Notes: a model not told the origin generated them from the letters alone. DNA of 53,714 bases from Micavibrio sp. UBA2705 (GCA_002354205.1 DELD01000032.1:33125-86838), one strand, 5' to 3'; positions 1-9,403 are shown, counted from the stretch's first letter. Made by a program: numbers and translations.

Positions 1-103
1 CCGCGCCCCGCCATTATGATTTTTTCCCCATAAGTTAGATCCTCATAACTTGATTCTTATTATTATGAAGCATTTTATTAAAAATATCTTTAATTAATTA
101 TCA
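1..103. other. Intergenic DNA downstream of pgi
   Basis: AT-rich stretch after the pgi stop codon. It holds one small inverted repeat, AAGTTA at 32-37 and TAACTT at 46-51 with an 8-nt loop, but no run of T follows it on either strand, so I do not call it a terminator. No ORF is supported here; the neighbouring gene on the left lies outside the window. Confidence 0.4.
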
Positions 104-1711
104 TTATTCTTCAAAGAGATAAGATAGAATCCTCGCGCTTGAAGGGTCAAGCGGATATTGTGAGGATTTATGAGGGGCAGCAGAATCTATAGCGGTGGCA
201 ATTTCTTTGGCGAGGATTTTACCGAGCTGCACGCCGGGCTGATCAAAGCTGTTAAGCCCCCATATATGCCCTTGCACAAATATTTTATGTTCATAAAGCG
301 CGAGAACTTGCCCTAAAGCAAATGGGGTTAATGCATCAATAATTAATGTTGTCGATGGTCGGTTGCCAGCGAAATATTTTTCTGGGTGGCTTAAAGCTTC
401 CCCATCTTTGCTGCCAATCATCAATGCGCGGGACTGCGCCACCACGTGGGAGAGTAGCGCATTATGATGACCATTTAAGCGAGATAATGGCGCTTTCACA
501 GCAATAAATTCACACGGCGTTACGGCTTTACTTTGGTGGATATGCTGATAAAAAGCATGCTGCCCATTGGTGCCGCTTGCACCGAACACGACTGGCCCCG
601 TACCATAAGGCAAAGCGCGACCATAACGGTCAATTTCCTTACCGTTTGATTCCATATCTGTTTGCTGTAGATAAGCAGGGAAATGCTGTAAATCCTGCGC
701 ATAGGGTAAAATAGCAAGCGTTTCATAGTCGCAAAAATTACGGTGCCAAATGCCAACTAGCGCCAAATGGATTGGCAGGTTTTTTTCTATTGGTGTGCTG
801 CGGAAATGTTCATCCATCGCATGTGCGCCGTCAAGCAAAGCACGGAAGTTTTCAAAGCCGAGGTAAAGCGCTATCGGAAGGCCAATAGACGACCATAAGC
901 TAAAACGTCCACCAACATAATCACCAAAGGGGAAGATGTTATCGCTATCAATACCAAAATCAATCGCGGCGATTTTATTCACGGTCATAGCGACGAAATG
1001 CTTGGCGATATCGTCTTCGCTTGCTTTTGATGCATCCAAAAACCATTGTCGCGCACTGGTCGCGTTTTTTAAGGTTTCTTCTGTAGTAAAGCTTTTTGAT
1101 GCAATGAGGAATAAAGTACTCTCAGCATTAATCATCTGCAAAACATTCTGGAGCGCCGCGCCATCAACATTAGACACGAAATGGATGTTCATGCCGTCTT
1201 TTACAAAGGGCTTTAACGCATCGCAGACCATATAAGGCCCAAGGTCAGACCCGCCAATGCCAATATGCACGATAGTGTCGATTTTCTGTCCGTTATGTCC
1301 GCGCCATTTGCCGCTATGGACATCATCGCAAAGCCGTGCCATGGCATCTAATGTCGCATGGATATCATCGCTGACATTACGGCCATCGACCATATATTGC
1401 GCGGATTGCGGCGCACGTAGCGCGACATGGAGAACGGCGCGGTCTTCGGTGTTATTAATATGCTCGCCTGCAAACATCGCTTTTTTTGCGCCGTCAATAT
1501 TTTGCGCTTTGGCAAGGGCGTAAAGGCTCTTGCGGGCTTTCTCTGTTATGCTGGTTTTTGCGTAATCAAAATATAGCCCATCACAGGTAAGGGCAAAATC
1601 ATCAGCGCGTTTTGGGCTGCGCTCAAACAAGTCAGAAATCGATATATGCTGTGCATCTTCGCCATATTGCTCAAGCTTTTGCCATGCGGGGCTATCTTCT
1701 AAAACCGTCAT
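104..1711 (-). CDS. pgi: Glucose-6-phosphate isomerase
   Basis: Interconverts glucose-6-phosphate and fructose-6-phosphate in the cytoplasm (glycolysis/gluconeogenesis). The 535 residues are the usual length for the bacterial PGI family. The sugar-phosphate-binding segment GIGGSDLGP lies at about residues 151-159, and the first family signature (GGRFSLWSSIGL) at about 268-279. ESNGK near 355 carries the catalytic glutamate region. The second signature (HKIFVQGHIWGLNSFDQPGV then QLGK) lies near the C-terminus and includes the conserved lysine. The ATG follows the stop codon of the upstream M16-family gene by 3 nt, so it is the last gene of a three-gene transcription unit with two peptidase homologues. 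A pgi gene behind M16 genes has no obvious functional logic, so I read this as simple co-transcription. Confidence 0.97.
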   Translation of the reverse strand: MTVLEDSPAWQKLEQYGEDAQHISISDLFERSPKRADDFALTCDGLYFDYAKTSITEKARKSLYALAKAQNIDGAKKAMFAGEHINNTEDRAVLHVALRAPQSAQYMVDGRNVSDDIHATLDAMARLCDDVHSGKWRGHNGQKIDTIVHIGIGGSDLGPYMVCDALKPFVKDGMNIHFVSNVDGAALQNVLQMINAESTLFLIASKSFTTEETLKNATSARQWFLDASKASEDDIAKHFVAMTVNKIAAIDFGIDSDNIFPFGDYVGGRFSLWSSIGLPIALYLGFENFRALLDGAHAMDEHFRSTPIEKNLPIHLALVGIWHRNFCDYETLAILPYAQDLQHFPAYLQQTDMESNGKEIDRYGRALPYGTGPVVFGASGTNGQHAFYQHIHQSKAVTPCEFIAVKAPLSRLNGHHNALLSHVVAQSRALMIGSKDGEALSHPEKYFAGNRPSTTLIIDALTPFALGQVLALYEHKIFVQGHIWGLNSFDQPGVQLGKILAKEIATAIDSAAPHKSSQYPLDPSSARILSYLFEE

Positions 1712-1714
1712 GAT

Positions 1715-3202
1715 TTATTCCACATTTGGTAGGGTGCTGACAGGCATAAAGGCGTTAAGCTGTGTTTGGTCGCTGCTTAGCGCGTCGAGCGTCGCACCGC
1801 CAGCTACAATTGTCACCGCTTTGCCTGCTTTCAAAAAGTCCTGCGCAAGCTTTTGAATGTCGGCGGCCTTTACAGCATTTAGCTTTGCCGCGCGGGTGTC
1901 AAAATAATCACTAGGCAAGTCCTGCGTTTGTAAAAACTGCATCAGCGCAGATATTTTATCTGTCGATGTAAGCTGTAAAGGCATTGAGCCGATCAAATAA
2001 TCGCGGTGCGCTTTTAACTCATCTTCGCTTACGCCATCGGTGCTTATTTTTAACAGCTCGTCTACGGTGCGGCTCAAAAGCTCTGCGGCGGTCTCGTTTT
2101 GTGAAGATGCATCAATTTGCAGCATTTGCGCGGCTTGTCCTTCGGACATATAGCTGTAAATGCCGTAAGTAAGGCCGTGCTTTTCACGGATCTCTTCCAT
2201 CAGGCGCGAACCAAAGCCACTACCGCCTAAAATTGTGCTCAGTAATTTCATGGTGTAATAGCGCGGATCGTCAAGGCGCACAGAAGGCAGCGCCATAATG
2301 ATTTTGCTTTGCGGCACGCCATCCATGTGGAATAGGGCGCTTTTGCCGTTTAATGGCCATGTGAAATCTGCGACCAAAGCGGGAGCATCAGCGTTTTTTT
2401 CTGGTAAGTCCGCAAAAATTTCATCTACTGCTGTGATAAGAGCATCGGCGGTAATGTCACCAGTGACAGAGACTTTTAAACGGTCTTTTGTCAGCATGGT
2501 CGCGACATAAGATTTTAAATCATCTGCTGTAAGGGCGCTTAGCGATGAGATTGTCCCGCCGCTATTTTTCGCATAAGGGTGCTCGCCATATAATACGTCA
2601 TTAAATAGGCGCGCCGCGCTCCAACCAGGTTTGCCGAGCGATGATTTGATGCGTGCAATATTTGCCGCGCGCATACGGTCAATCGCTTCTTCTTCAAAGC
2701 GTGGCTCTGTCAGGGCAAGCCTTGTCAGGGCAAAGGCTTTGTCTTGGTAGCGCGTCAGCGTTTTTAAACCGCCAGAGAAATGGTCACGCGATGAGCTAAA
2801 AGACAGTGAGATCGAGTGGTCGCTAAGCTGCTTTTGAAATTCTTGTCCATTATAAGGCCCAGCACCTTCATCTAACGTGTTCGATACAAGGCGGGCAAGC
2901 CCTTGCTTGTCATCGGCTTCATAGGCCGCGCCAACATTCTTAAATAAAAACTGCATCGATAGCACAGGCACGCTGTGGTCTTCGACAAACCATACATCAA
3001 TGCCTGATTTTGTTTTCAGTTCTTGCACGGGAATAAAAGGCTTAGTTTCACTTGTCGTAGAAGACGTGGAAGCCTCTACCGCAGCGTCTTGCGCTTCTGC
3101 CGCGGCATGTGCGCCGAAGCTGAGCATGGTTAGGCAGCAAAACAAAGTCAGTGCAAAAATGGATCGCGGGGCGTGGTGTTTAAAGCTGTTTTGATTATTC
3201 AT
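1715..3202 (-). CDS. M16-family peptidase homologue without the zinc site (non-catalytic partner)
   Basis: Periplasmic insulinase-like (M16B, PqqL/YmxG type) protein of about 495 residues. It has a signal peptide (basic start, hydrophobic core, AHA-A cleavage site). Where active members carry HxxEH, this protein reads LVSNTLDEG, so the zinc ligands are missing. Family knowledge: such subunits pair with an active partner, as in the mitochondrial processing peptidase, and the active copy is encoded immediately upstream. The ORF is open from 3214, but I choose the ATG at 3202: GGAGGT at 3207-3212 lies 4 nt upstream, and this start overlaps the preceding gene by 8 nt, which suggests translational coupling and a 1:1 complex. 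Substrate unknown. Confidence 0.88.
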   Translation of the reverse strand: MNNQNSFKHHAPRSIFALTLFCCLTMLSFGAHAAAEAQDAAVEASTSSTTSETKPFIPVQELKTKSGIDVWFVEDHSVPVLSMQFLFKNVGAAYEADDKQGLARLVSNTLDEGAGPYNGQEFQKQLSDHSISLSFSSSRDHFSGGLKTLTRYQDKAFALTRLALTEPRFEEEAIDRMRAANIARIKSSLGKPGWSAARLFNDVLYGEHPYAKNSGGTISSLSALTADDLKSYVATMLTKDRLKVSVTGDITADALITAVDEIFADLPEKNADAPALVADFTWPLNGKSALFHMDGVPQSKIIMALPSVRLDDPRYYTMKLLSTILGGSGFGSRLMEEIREKHGLTYGIYSYMSEGQAAQMLQIDASSQNETAAELLSRTVDELLKISTDGVSEDELKAHRDYLIGSMPLQLTSTDKISALMQFLQTQDLPSDYFDTRAAKLNAVKAADIQKLAQDFLKAGKAVTIVAGGATLDALSSDQTQLNAFMPVSTLPNVE

Positions 3203-4694
3203 CAGAACCTCCATTTTCTGGCGCGGCTTGCTGCGCGGGTGTTATATCTACGGGGATAGGCTGTTTTACGGTGATAAGGGCAGGGTCGCCGCCTTTGGGC
3301 AATAAGCGCCCACTCACACAAAGTTCAGGGGTCATCAGATGCTTGATGGCGCTACGCACTGCGTCCTCACTGACTTGCTCAATGTCATATGTCCAATATT
3401 CAACATCGTCCATAGTAAGACCAGTGCTTAAGGCTTGACCAAATATATAGGCGGGGCTTTGTAGGCTGTCACGGGCAAAGACGGCGCTGTCAATCAGGCG
3501 GTCTTTCGCTTCACGGATTTCTGCCGTGCTTGGCGGCGTTGAAATATAATGGGCGAGTTCGTCATCCAAGGCGGATGCAATTGCATCAAGGCTGATGCCT
3601 TCACGCGGCGTGGCGCTAAGCGCCAAAGTGCTTTCATCGCGTGAAGAACCTGAATAAGAAAGTGAAACGGCGCTCGCCATTTTCTTCTCGCTCACAATTG
3701 CTTTGTAAAGCCGCGTAGCAGATCCGCCATCAAGGATGTTTGCCGCGATGTCTAATGCTAAGGCCGCGGCTTTATCAGTATTATAGCTTGGTGCGCGGCA
3801 CAGGCGGATAAATTGCGGCTGCTGTACTTGTGCATCTTCATAGGAGACAAGCTTATCACCAGGCAATACAGGCGCGCTATACTCAGGGCGTATGACTTCT
3901 GGCTTGGCGGAGATTGCGCCATAGATGCTCTGTGCTAAATTTTCTAGCTCAGGGCGTGAAATTGCGCCTGCAACGACTAAAGTAGCGTTATTCGGCGCAT
4001 ACCATTTATGATAAAAATCCATCGCTTCATGGTGTTGAAGTGCGGCAATCTCTTCTCTCCACCCAATAACAGGAATGCCATAAGGGTGGTTTGGGAATAG
4101 GTTTGCACGCATTGTTTCTAACATACGCGCCGCTGGGTTTGTATCTGTGCGCTGTGCGCGCTCTTCTAAAATCACATTACGCTCAGAAAGGAAATGGTCT
4201 TCGGGAATGTTAAGGTTCACCATGCGGTCGGCTTCCATGCGCATGATTTTTTCTAAATTTTCGCGTGCGATGTTGACGAAATAGGCTGTGTAATCTTGGC
4301 TTGTAAAGGCGTTGTCATTGCCGCCAAGTGCGCGCACTGTGCGTGAATATTCCCCAGGCTCTAATGTATCTGTGCCTTTAAACATTAAATGTTCAAAGAA
4401 ATGCGCAAGGCCTGAATTTCCCCAATCTTCATCTGCTGCGCCGATATTATACCACATCATGTGCGATACGATGGGCGCGCGGTGGTTTTCGATCAACACA
4501 ACACGCATACCGTTTTCTAATGTGAAGCTTTCAGCGTTAAAGGCTTTTTCTTTGCGCAAAGATGCTTGCTTTTGCGGCGCGGTATTTTGCGCGCCTTTAT
4601 GCGCAGGGCTATGTGCGATATTATTAATCAGCATATAGCCAGCAAAGCTACAAATAACAGCGATTATAATGATAAGTATATGTTGTTTCGTCAT
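3195..4694 (-). CDS. M16-family zinc metallopeptidase, active subunit
   Basis: Insulinase-family (M16B) peptidase of 499 residues. The inverted zinc motif HFFEH lies at residues 98-102 and the distal glutamate pair in ERNVILEER at 177-178, about 76 residues further on, as expected for the family. Residues 5-24 form an N-terminal hydrophobic anchor, and the linker to about residue 50 is rich in Ala, Gln and Lys, so the catalytic domain is probably periplasmic and tethered to the inner membrane. It is the first gene of the unit with the zinc-less homologue and pgi. The 139-nt gap upstream separates it from the outer-membrane barrel gene. Likely role: degradation of peptides in the periplasm; the substrate cannot be deduced. 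Confidence 0.93.
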   Translation of the reverse strand: MTKQHILIIIIAVICSFAGYMLINNIAHSPAHKGAQNTAPQKQASLRKEKAFNAESFTLENGMRVVLIENHRAPIVSHMMWYNIGAADEDWGNSGLAHFFEHLMFKGTDTLEPGEYSRTVRALGGNDNAFTSQDYTAYFVNIARENLEKIMRMEADRMVNLNIPEDHFLSERNVILEERAQRTDTNPAARMLETMRANLFPNHPYGIPVIGWREEIAALQHHEAMDFYHKWYAPNNATLVVAGAISRPELENLAQSIYGAISAKPEVIRPEYSAPVLPGDKLVSYEDAQVQQPQFIRLCRAPSYNTDKAAALALDIAANILDGGSATRLYKAIVSEKKMASAVSLSYSGSSRDESTLALSATPREGISLDAIASALDDELAHYISTPPSTAEIREAKDRLIDSAVFARDSLQSPAYIFGQALSTGLTMDDVEYWTYDIEQVSEDAVRSAIKHLMTPELCVSGRLLPKGGDPALITVKQPIPVDITPAQQAAPENGGSDE

Positions 4695-4833
4695 TTTTAA
4701 AATCCATTCAGCGCAATTGAAAAGGCCATAAGATTATTGTCCTTTCAGCATGTGGATGCAAGATGATTCCATATCTTTTTTACCCTGCGACTTAAAAACG
4801 CAGCGCATGGCGGCTTACGCAATTAAGCGCGGT

Positions 4834-6045
4834 TTAGAAATAACGTGCAAGACGCAGCTGAATATAATCATCGCGGGCAAAATCATATAAATCTTCGCCT
4901 TGATCTGCCCCGACAATGAAACGTGCGCGCAGTTCTATTTGGTAATTATCGCCAAGGCGGGTTTCGGCCTCTAAGTTGATAAAGCTATCTTGGGTTTCAT
5001 GGTCGATTGTAAAGCCAGCTAAAATTTCACTATCTTGCGTGTCATTAAAAGCAAGACGCGCGGCGGCGAAAATGTCGTTATTGGCGGTTGTGATGGGGGA
5101 TTTGTTCGTGTCGCGTCCATCATATTGATATTCAAGTAACAGGCCAAGGTCGAGATCACTTTCAAAGAGTTGATAAAAACTATATTCAAAACCGCCAACG
5201 GCGGCAGCGAACTTATCGCCCATGCCTTCGCGACCTATCGCTTCGAACTTCCACAGCCATGATTCTGTTGTATATTGAAAATCAAGGCCGAATTGATTAA
5301 TTAGCCCGTAATGTGGGCGCAGTTCGCCCTTCGGCGTGATGTTAAATGTCGGCTCGCGGCTTGTCCCTGAAAAGTAAGACAGGCCAATATCAAAATCGCC
5401 GATATAATGACTGTAACGCAGTGCGATATCGGTGTGCCACTCTTCGGCGCTGCTTTCATATGTAGGGTTGCTTTGCGTGTCGTAAGGCAGCGCAGCGCGC
5501 AGGCGACCATCTTCGCCTGTTAATGTGCGCTCGCGAAAGTAAGGCATAAGATAAGCGCTAATTTTTCCCCAATCACGCTGTGATGCGATTTGCACCATAG
5601 GCTGGCCTAAATAATCTTCTTGGTCAGGGTCTTCAATTAAATCTGTCTGGTTGATGATATTGACCAGATGCTGCGATTCGGTAACGCCCCAAAAGACTTT
5701 ATTCGCGCCAGCCAGCAGTTCAATTTCATCGCCGCGATACATGTAAAATGCTTCGCGTAAATCGCCATGGCTGCGCTCAGCATCAACATTATTGGCGCGT
5801 AGATAAGGAATAAAATTGATGCGATGCGTGCGGTCGTCACTTTTGTAGCGAAATTCAGGTGTTACAATCAACGATAAATCAAGATTATCGCTCTGTGCAG
5901 CCCATTTATGGTCTTGGGTAAAGGTGCGTGCTTCTAGCGCCGTATAGCCGCCAATGCGCCATGTGCCAGCCTGCGCGGATTCATGGGGGGAGGGAATAAA
6001 AGCCGCGAGAGCCGCAAGGCATGTTAAAGGCAAGATACGCTTCAT
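4834..6045 (-). CDS. Outer-membrane beta-barrel protein of the RND cassette
   Basis: About 403 residues with a signal peptide (MKRILPL start, cleavage near AQA-G). It has alternating polar/aromatic strands throughout and ends in RLARYF, a terminal aromatic residue typical of BAM-inserted barrels. I do not recognise a named family; it resembles barrels found beside RND permeases and LolA-like proteins, and I infer it is the outer-membrane component of that cassette. Start: the ORF also opens at a GTG at 6054, but the ATG at 6045 has AGG 8 nt upstream and gives a normal signal peptide. An intrinsic terminator lies between this gene and the LolA-like gene, so expression probably depends on read-through or a promoter I cannot see. 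Confidence 0.75.
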   Translation of the reverse strand: MKRILPLTCLAALAAFIPSPHESAQAGTWRIGGYTALEARTFTQDHKWAAQSDNLDLSLIVTPEFRYKSDDRTHRINFIPYLRANNVDAERSHGDLREAFYMYRGDEIELLAGANKVFWGVTESQHLVNIINQTDLIEDPDQEDYLGQPMVQIASQRDWGKISAYLMPYFRERTLTGEDGRLRAALPYDTQSNPTYESSAEEWHTDIALRYSHYIGDFDIGLSYFSGTSREPTFNITPKGELRPHYGLINQFGLDFQYTTESWLWKFEAIGREGMGDKFAAAVGGFEYSFYQLFESDLDLGLLLEYQYDGRDTNKSPITTANNDIFAAARLAFNDTQDSEILAGFTIDHETQDSFINLEAETRLGDNYQIELRARFIVGADQGEDLYDFARDDYIQLRLARYF

Positions 6046-6074
6046 AGGGAGCACCTGTTGTTAAGTGGTATGTG

Positions 6075-6099
6075 AAAAAATGGGGCGGAAAACGCCCCA
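6075..6099 (-). terminator. Intrinsic terminator between the LolA-like and barrel genes
   Basis: Read on the minus strand: a GC stem TGGGGCG/CGCCCCA with a 5-nt loop, followed directly by six T (6080-6075). It lies just after the stop of the LolA-like gene and about 30 nt before the barrel start, so it should cut the transcript inside the cassette. Confidence 0.8.
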
Positions 6100-6106
6100 A
6101 GATTTA

Positions 6107-6937
6107 TTAGTATAACGTGTCGAGCACGCCTTTGACAAAGTCTTTATCATCAAGCCCGTTATCAAAGCTATATGTATCATAAACCAAATCCGTTGATTTC
6201 TTGGTTTGGTGGTTATCCATTTTCATTAAATGGACGCGCCAATATTTATCATCATATTTTTTGTATTTAAGGAAATCGAGCGTTTTGAGCAAATCATTTT
6301 TACGGTCATAAAATTCGATTTTACGGGTTTGGAAATCCTGCGTATCTGTCCAGCCAATTTGGCGTGAATATCCTGAACGTTCATATAAGGGGAAGCGTTC
6401 AACAACGTCACAGGTGAGTGATGGGACGTTTGGGCAAGCTTCTTGGCGCAGGAATTTATATTTATATTTGTTGAGCTCTTGTGAGGTGAAATCCTCAAAC
6501 GCAAATTCGCTGCCTGCAAATGACCCTGATTTATTTTTAGATGAAATGCGTGCAACTTTTCCTGATTCAGGGAATAGCAGCCACTGATAATCAGGCTTTA
6601 AAATTTGGGTGTGGGATAAAAGAGCCATGCCCGCAATATCAGCAGGTGCGTCAAAGATAATCAGCGATTTATCGCCCTCATTCATATCAGGGACTTCTTT
6701 AACGGAAAAGCGCATGTCGCGGGTAGTTTCTTGGCCTTGCGCATTGCGCAAAATCATTTTCATGCTGACTTTGTGATCTTTAAAGCCGCTATCGGATAAA
6801 TCAGATTTTTTGGCAATCTCATAACCTTTTTCTTCATCACTCATGGCATGAGCGGGCAAGGCCGCGGCGCTGAAAAGAAAACAGCCAGAAAGCACGGCGC
6901 TGCGTAGTAATATGGAGAGTTTATCATGGTATTTCAT
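6107..6937 (-). CDS. LolA-like outer-membrane lipoprotein-sorting family protein
   Basis: Periplasmic protein of 276 residues related to the LolA/LolB fold (the COG2834-type family usually encoded next to MMPL/RND permeases). Diagnostic stretches are DAPADIAGMALLSH, DYQWLLFPESGKVARIS and SGSFAGSEFAFEDF in the middle of the protein. A signal peptide ends near AHA-M; an LSGC sequence inside its hydrophobic core could mimic a lipobox, but the long hydrophobic stretch after it argues against that. The ATG is preceded by AAGGA 8 nt upstream, which overlaps the end of the RND gene; the gap is only 4 nt, so the two are co-translated. Inferred role: carrying a hydrophobic substrate from the permease across the periplasm. 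Confidence 0.9.
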   Translation of the reverse strand: MKYHDKLSILLRSAVLSGCFLFSAAALPAHAMSDEEKGYEIAKKSDLSDSGFKDHKVSMKMILRNAQGQETTRDMRFSVKEVPDMNEGDKSLIIFDAPADIAGMALLSHTQILKPDYQWLLFPESGKVARISSKNKSGSFAGSEFAFEDFTSQELNKYKYKFLRQEACPNVPSLTCDVVERFPLYERSGYSRQIGWTDTQDFQTRKIEFYDRKNDLLKTLDFLKYKKYDDKYWRVHLMKMDNHQTKKSTDLVYDTYSFDNGLDDKDFVKGVLDTLY

Positions 6938-6941
6938 TGTT

Positions 6942-9338
6942 TTATCCTTTGTTTTCAGCGTTGTTTTTCTCTGGGGTGCTTAGTTCTGGAGGGGTTAGTT
7001 CTGGGGGCGCGCTGGCTTTATCTTTATTGCCGACCAATAATAAACTCGGCAGCAGGGTAAAGTCGATAAATAATGCAACAATCATTGTCGCGGCGGTCAT
7101 TAATCCCAATTGTTCGTTGATCATAAAGCTTGATGTTGCCATGACCATAAAGCCTGCAGTGAGAACGATTGTTGTGACAACTAACGCCGCGCCAACAGTT
7201 TTAAAAGCATATATACTCGCATCAGCTTTGTTCAAGCCTTTTTCACGGCGCGCGCGTAAATATTTGGACATGAAATGCACGGTATCATCAACGACAATGC
7301 CAAGCGCCACGGCAGAAACCCCTGCCGCCGCCATGCCGATTTGCTGGAATGTTAATGCCCAGATACCAAATGTCATTAAAATGGGAACGGCATTTGGGAT
7401 AATGGACAATGCGCCCAGTTTAACGCTGCGTAAGGCCAGCATCAAAATTAGCGAAATCGCTATAATCGCAATCGCATTGCCTTTGAGCATACTTTCTATA
7501 TTGCGCTGAGATATGAAGGAGAACATTACAGTTGCCCCAGTGGGCTGGGTCATCATATATGCGGGTGCATTATTTTTAAGCCATGCCTGCGAGCCAGTAA
7601 TAAAGCTGCGTACCTGTGATGTACTGACATTATCAAGCGTTGCGGTGATGCGGCTTGCTGATTTATCAATATTAATGCGGTCATTAAGGTCAAGCCCGTA
7701 AGGCAGCGACATTTCATAGAGCATTAAATATTGCGCCGATAAGGGGCGGCTATCGGGCAGTTTATACCATGCGGTGTCATCGCCGTTAAGGTTCTTATTT
7801 AGGCGCTTCATAATGTCGGTGACGTTATTAACGTGACGCACGCCTTCAAGGCCGCGCAGCCACTGTGCGAAACGGTCTAAGTTTTGTAAATACTCAGGCT
7901 CATTCACGCCGCCAGCATCTTTTGCAGGGATAGAAAATTCAACCTGATAAACCCCTGTTAAATGCGCCATACCAAAATCGGCATCGCGGCGGAAATCGAT
8001 GGTTTCATCAAAGTAATTTACCCATTGGTCATTAAGCTCTATGCGTGGTATGGCCGCAATTAAAATAACCGCGATCAGCGTTGTGATGCTCAATACGCCA
8101 GTTCTATGTTTGACAACAAAGCGCCCATGACGTTCAAGCAGGCGGGTCATGCGCGAAATGTCTTCGCCCCTTGCATTGCGCGCCGCTTTTACTTTTAACG
8201 GCAAAAAGCTGAGTACGGCAGGAAGGAATGTGAGCGAGTATAACCACGCCGCGGCAATACCAAAGGCCGTGATATTGCCAAGATCCCAAAATGGCGGCGA
8301 GTCTGAAAAATTAAGGGTTAAAAAGCCGATAATCGTTGTTAGTGATGTAATGCTAACGGGCACAAAGTTAACCCGTACGGAATCAATCAAAGCGTCATTC
8401 TTGCCCATGCCTTGGCGCATGTTTTGGAAGGCCGACACCAAAATGTGGATGGAATCGGCAATGGCGAGGGTCAGAATAATCGTTGGCGCGGTCACAGAAA
8501 TGGGGGTGAGCATAATGCCAATATGCCCTGCAATGCCCATAGCGATAACTAATGAAAAATTAATCACCAAAAACGTTGCAAAAGTCGCGCTGAGGGAGCG
8601 TAGCGTGACGACCATGACAATCATTAAAATGACGAACATAATCGGCATTAAGGTCATAGCATCTTTTTGTCCAGCTTCGGCAAAGGCGTTATTCATCATC
8701 GAAACGCCTGTAAGCGCAATTTCTAAATCAGGGTATGCGGCGCTTATTTCTGCTGCGATTTTGCGGGCGTAATTGGCAGAGGCAGGGACTTCTTCAATGC
8801 TTTCTTCTGGGTATTGCAGCACAACGTTAATACCAGTCGCGCCTAGGTCATCGGCGATCAGTAGCCCTTTGAGCAAAGGCTCATTTAGGGCGATCTCTTG
8901 GCGCTGGGCTAAATATTCATCGCTGAGTGAATTTGCACCATAGACAAGGTCTTCGACAATCAGGTCGTCCCCCTCAGCGTAGCTATATTGGAAATTGGTC
9001 AGCGAATCGACGCGCAATGCATAAGGGATCTGCCATGCTTCTTCGGTGAGTTTTTCAACAGCAGACATCACATTTTGTGAGAAGACTTTTTCGTTTTTCG
9101 GCTTGATGACAAAGAGGATATTATCGTTTTTTGTGTAAGTGTTTTGAAAGTCTTCAAAAGCGGTCAGCTCAGGGTTTTCTTGCGAAAAAAAGACGCGATA
9201 ATTATTGGAAAAACCAAGGTTCTTTGCGCCATAGCCCACACCAAGCACGCTTAGCAATGTCAGCAATATAACAAGCCAGCGGAATTTAATAATTGTTTTT
9301 GCGTAATTTATAACGAAGTTGTCCATGCCGTTTTTCAT
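6942..9338 (-). CDS. RND-superfamily (MMPL-type) exporter
   Basis: Inner-membrane permease of 798 residues with the two-fold RND layout: a transmembrane helix near residue 20, a periplasmic loop, a bundle of five or six helices (about 220-380), a second helix near 410-430, another periplasmic loop, and a final bundle (about 620-780). The helix bundles carry the Asp-containing segments ILTLAIADSIHILV and ALGIVVDDTVHFM, expected for proton coupling in COG1033/MMPL proteins. It is shorter than HAE1 efflux pumps and has no adaptor gene nearby. Family members move lipids or other hydrophobic molecules. Translation probably starts at the ATG at 9338 (AAGGA about 11 nt upstream), with an alternative ATG at 9326. 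It is the first gene of the TetR-controlled cassette. Confidence 0.93.
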   Translation of the reverse strand: MKNGMDNFVINYAKTIIKFRWLVILLTLLSVLGVGYGAKNLGFSNNYRVFFSQENPELTAFEDFQNTYTKNDNILFVIKPKNEKVFSQNVMSAVEKLTEEAWQIPYALRVDSLTNFQYSYAEGDDLIVEDLVYGANSLSDEYLAQRQEIALNEPLLKGLLIADDLGATGINVVLQYPEESIEEVPASANYARKIAAEISAAYPDLEIALTGVSMMNNAFAEAGQKDAMTLMPIMFVILMIVMVVTLRSLSATFATFLVINFSLVIAMGIAGHIGIMLTPISVTAPTIILTLAIADSIHILVSAFQNMRQGMGKNDALIDSVRVNFVPVSITSLTTIIGFLTLNFSDSPPFWDLGNITAFGIAAAWLYSLTFLPAVLSFLPLKVKAARNARGEDISRMTRLLERHGRFVVKHRTGVLSITTLIAVILIAAIPRIELNDQWVNYFDETIDFRRDADFGMAHLTGVYQVEFSIPAKDAGGVNEPEYLQNLDRFAQWLRGLEGVRHVNNVTDIMKRLNKNLNGDDTAWYKLPDSRPLSAQYLMLYEMSLPYGLDLNDRINIDKSASRITATLDNVSTSQVRSFITGSQAWLKNNAPAYMMTQPTGATVMFSFISQRNIESMLKGNAIAIIAISLILMLALRSVKLGALSIIPNAVPILMTFGIWALTFQQIGMAAAGVSAVALGIVVDDTVHFMSKYLRARREKGLNKADASIYAFKTVGAALVVTTIVLTAGFMVMATSSFMINEQLGLMTAATMIVALFIDFTLLPSLLLVGNKDKASAPPELTPPELSTPEKNNAENKG

Positions 9339-9375
9339 GCGTCTTTATGTCCTTATAACAATGTTACCTTGCAAG

Positions 9376-9403
9376 ATAATGTACTGATCGGTACAAAAGT
9401 CAA
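9376..9403 (-). promoter_or_regulatory. Promoter of the RND cassette
   Basis: On the minus strand, -35 TTGACT (9403-9398), 16-nt spacer, -10 CATTAT (9381-9376). The -35 box lies just beyond the tetR stop. The spacer is filled by the palindromic operator, a classic arrangement for repression. Confidence 0.6.
9380..9395. promoter_or_regulatory. TetR-type operator O1
   Basis: Sixteen-bp imperfect palindrome TGTACTGATCGGTACA with arms TGTAC/GTACA (only one symmetric pair mismatched). A second copy, TGTACCATTCGGTATA, lies in the promoter of the adjacent tetR gene, which makes this the likely binding site of that regulator. Confidence 0.7.

Noticed and set aside
6937..7509. 190-codon plus-strand frame opposite the RND gene
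   Set aside because: Antisense to a strongly supported RND permease; its Ala/Ile/Val-rich composition reflects the complement of membrane helices.
8149..8772. 207-codon plus-strand frame inside the RND gene region
   Set aside because: Also antisense to the permease; no domain or ribosome-binding site.
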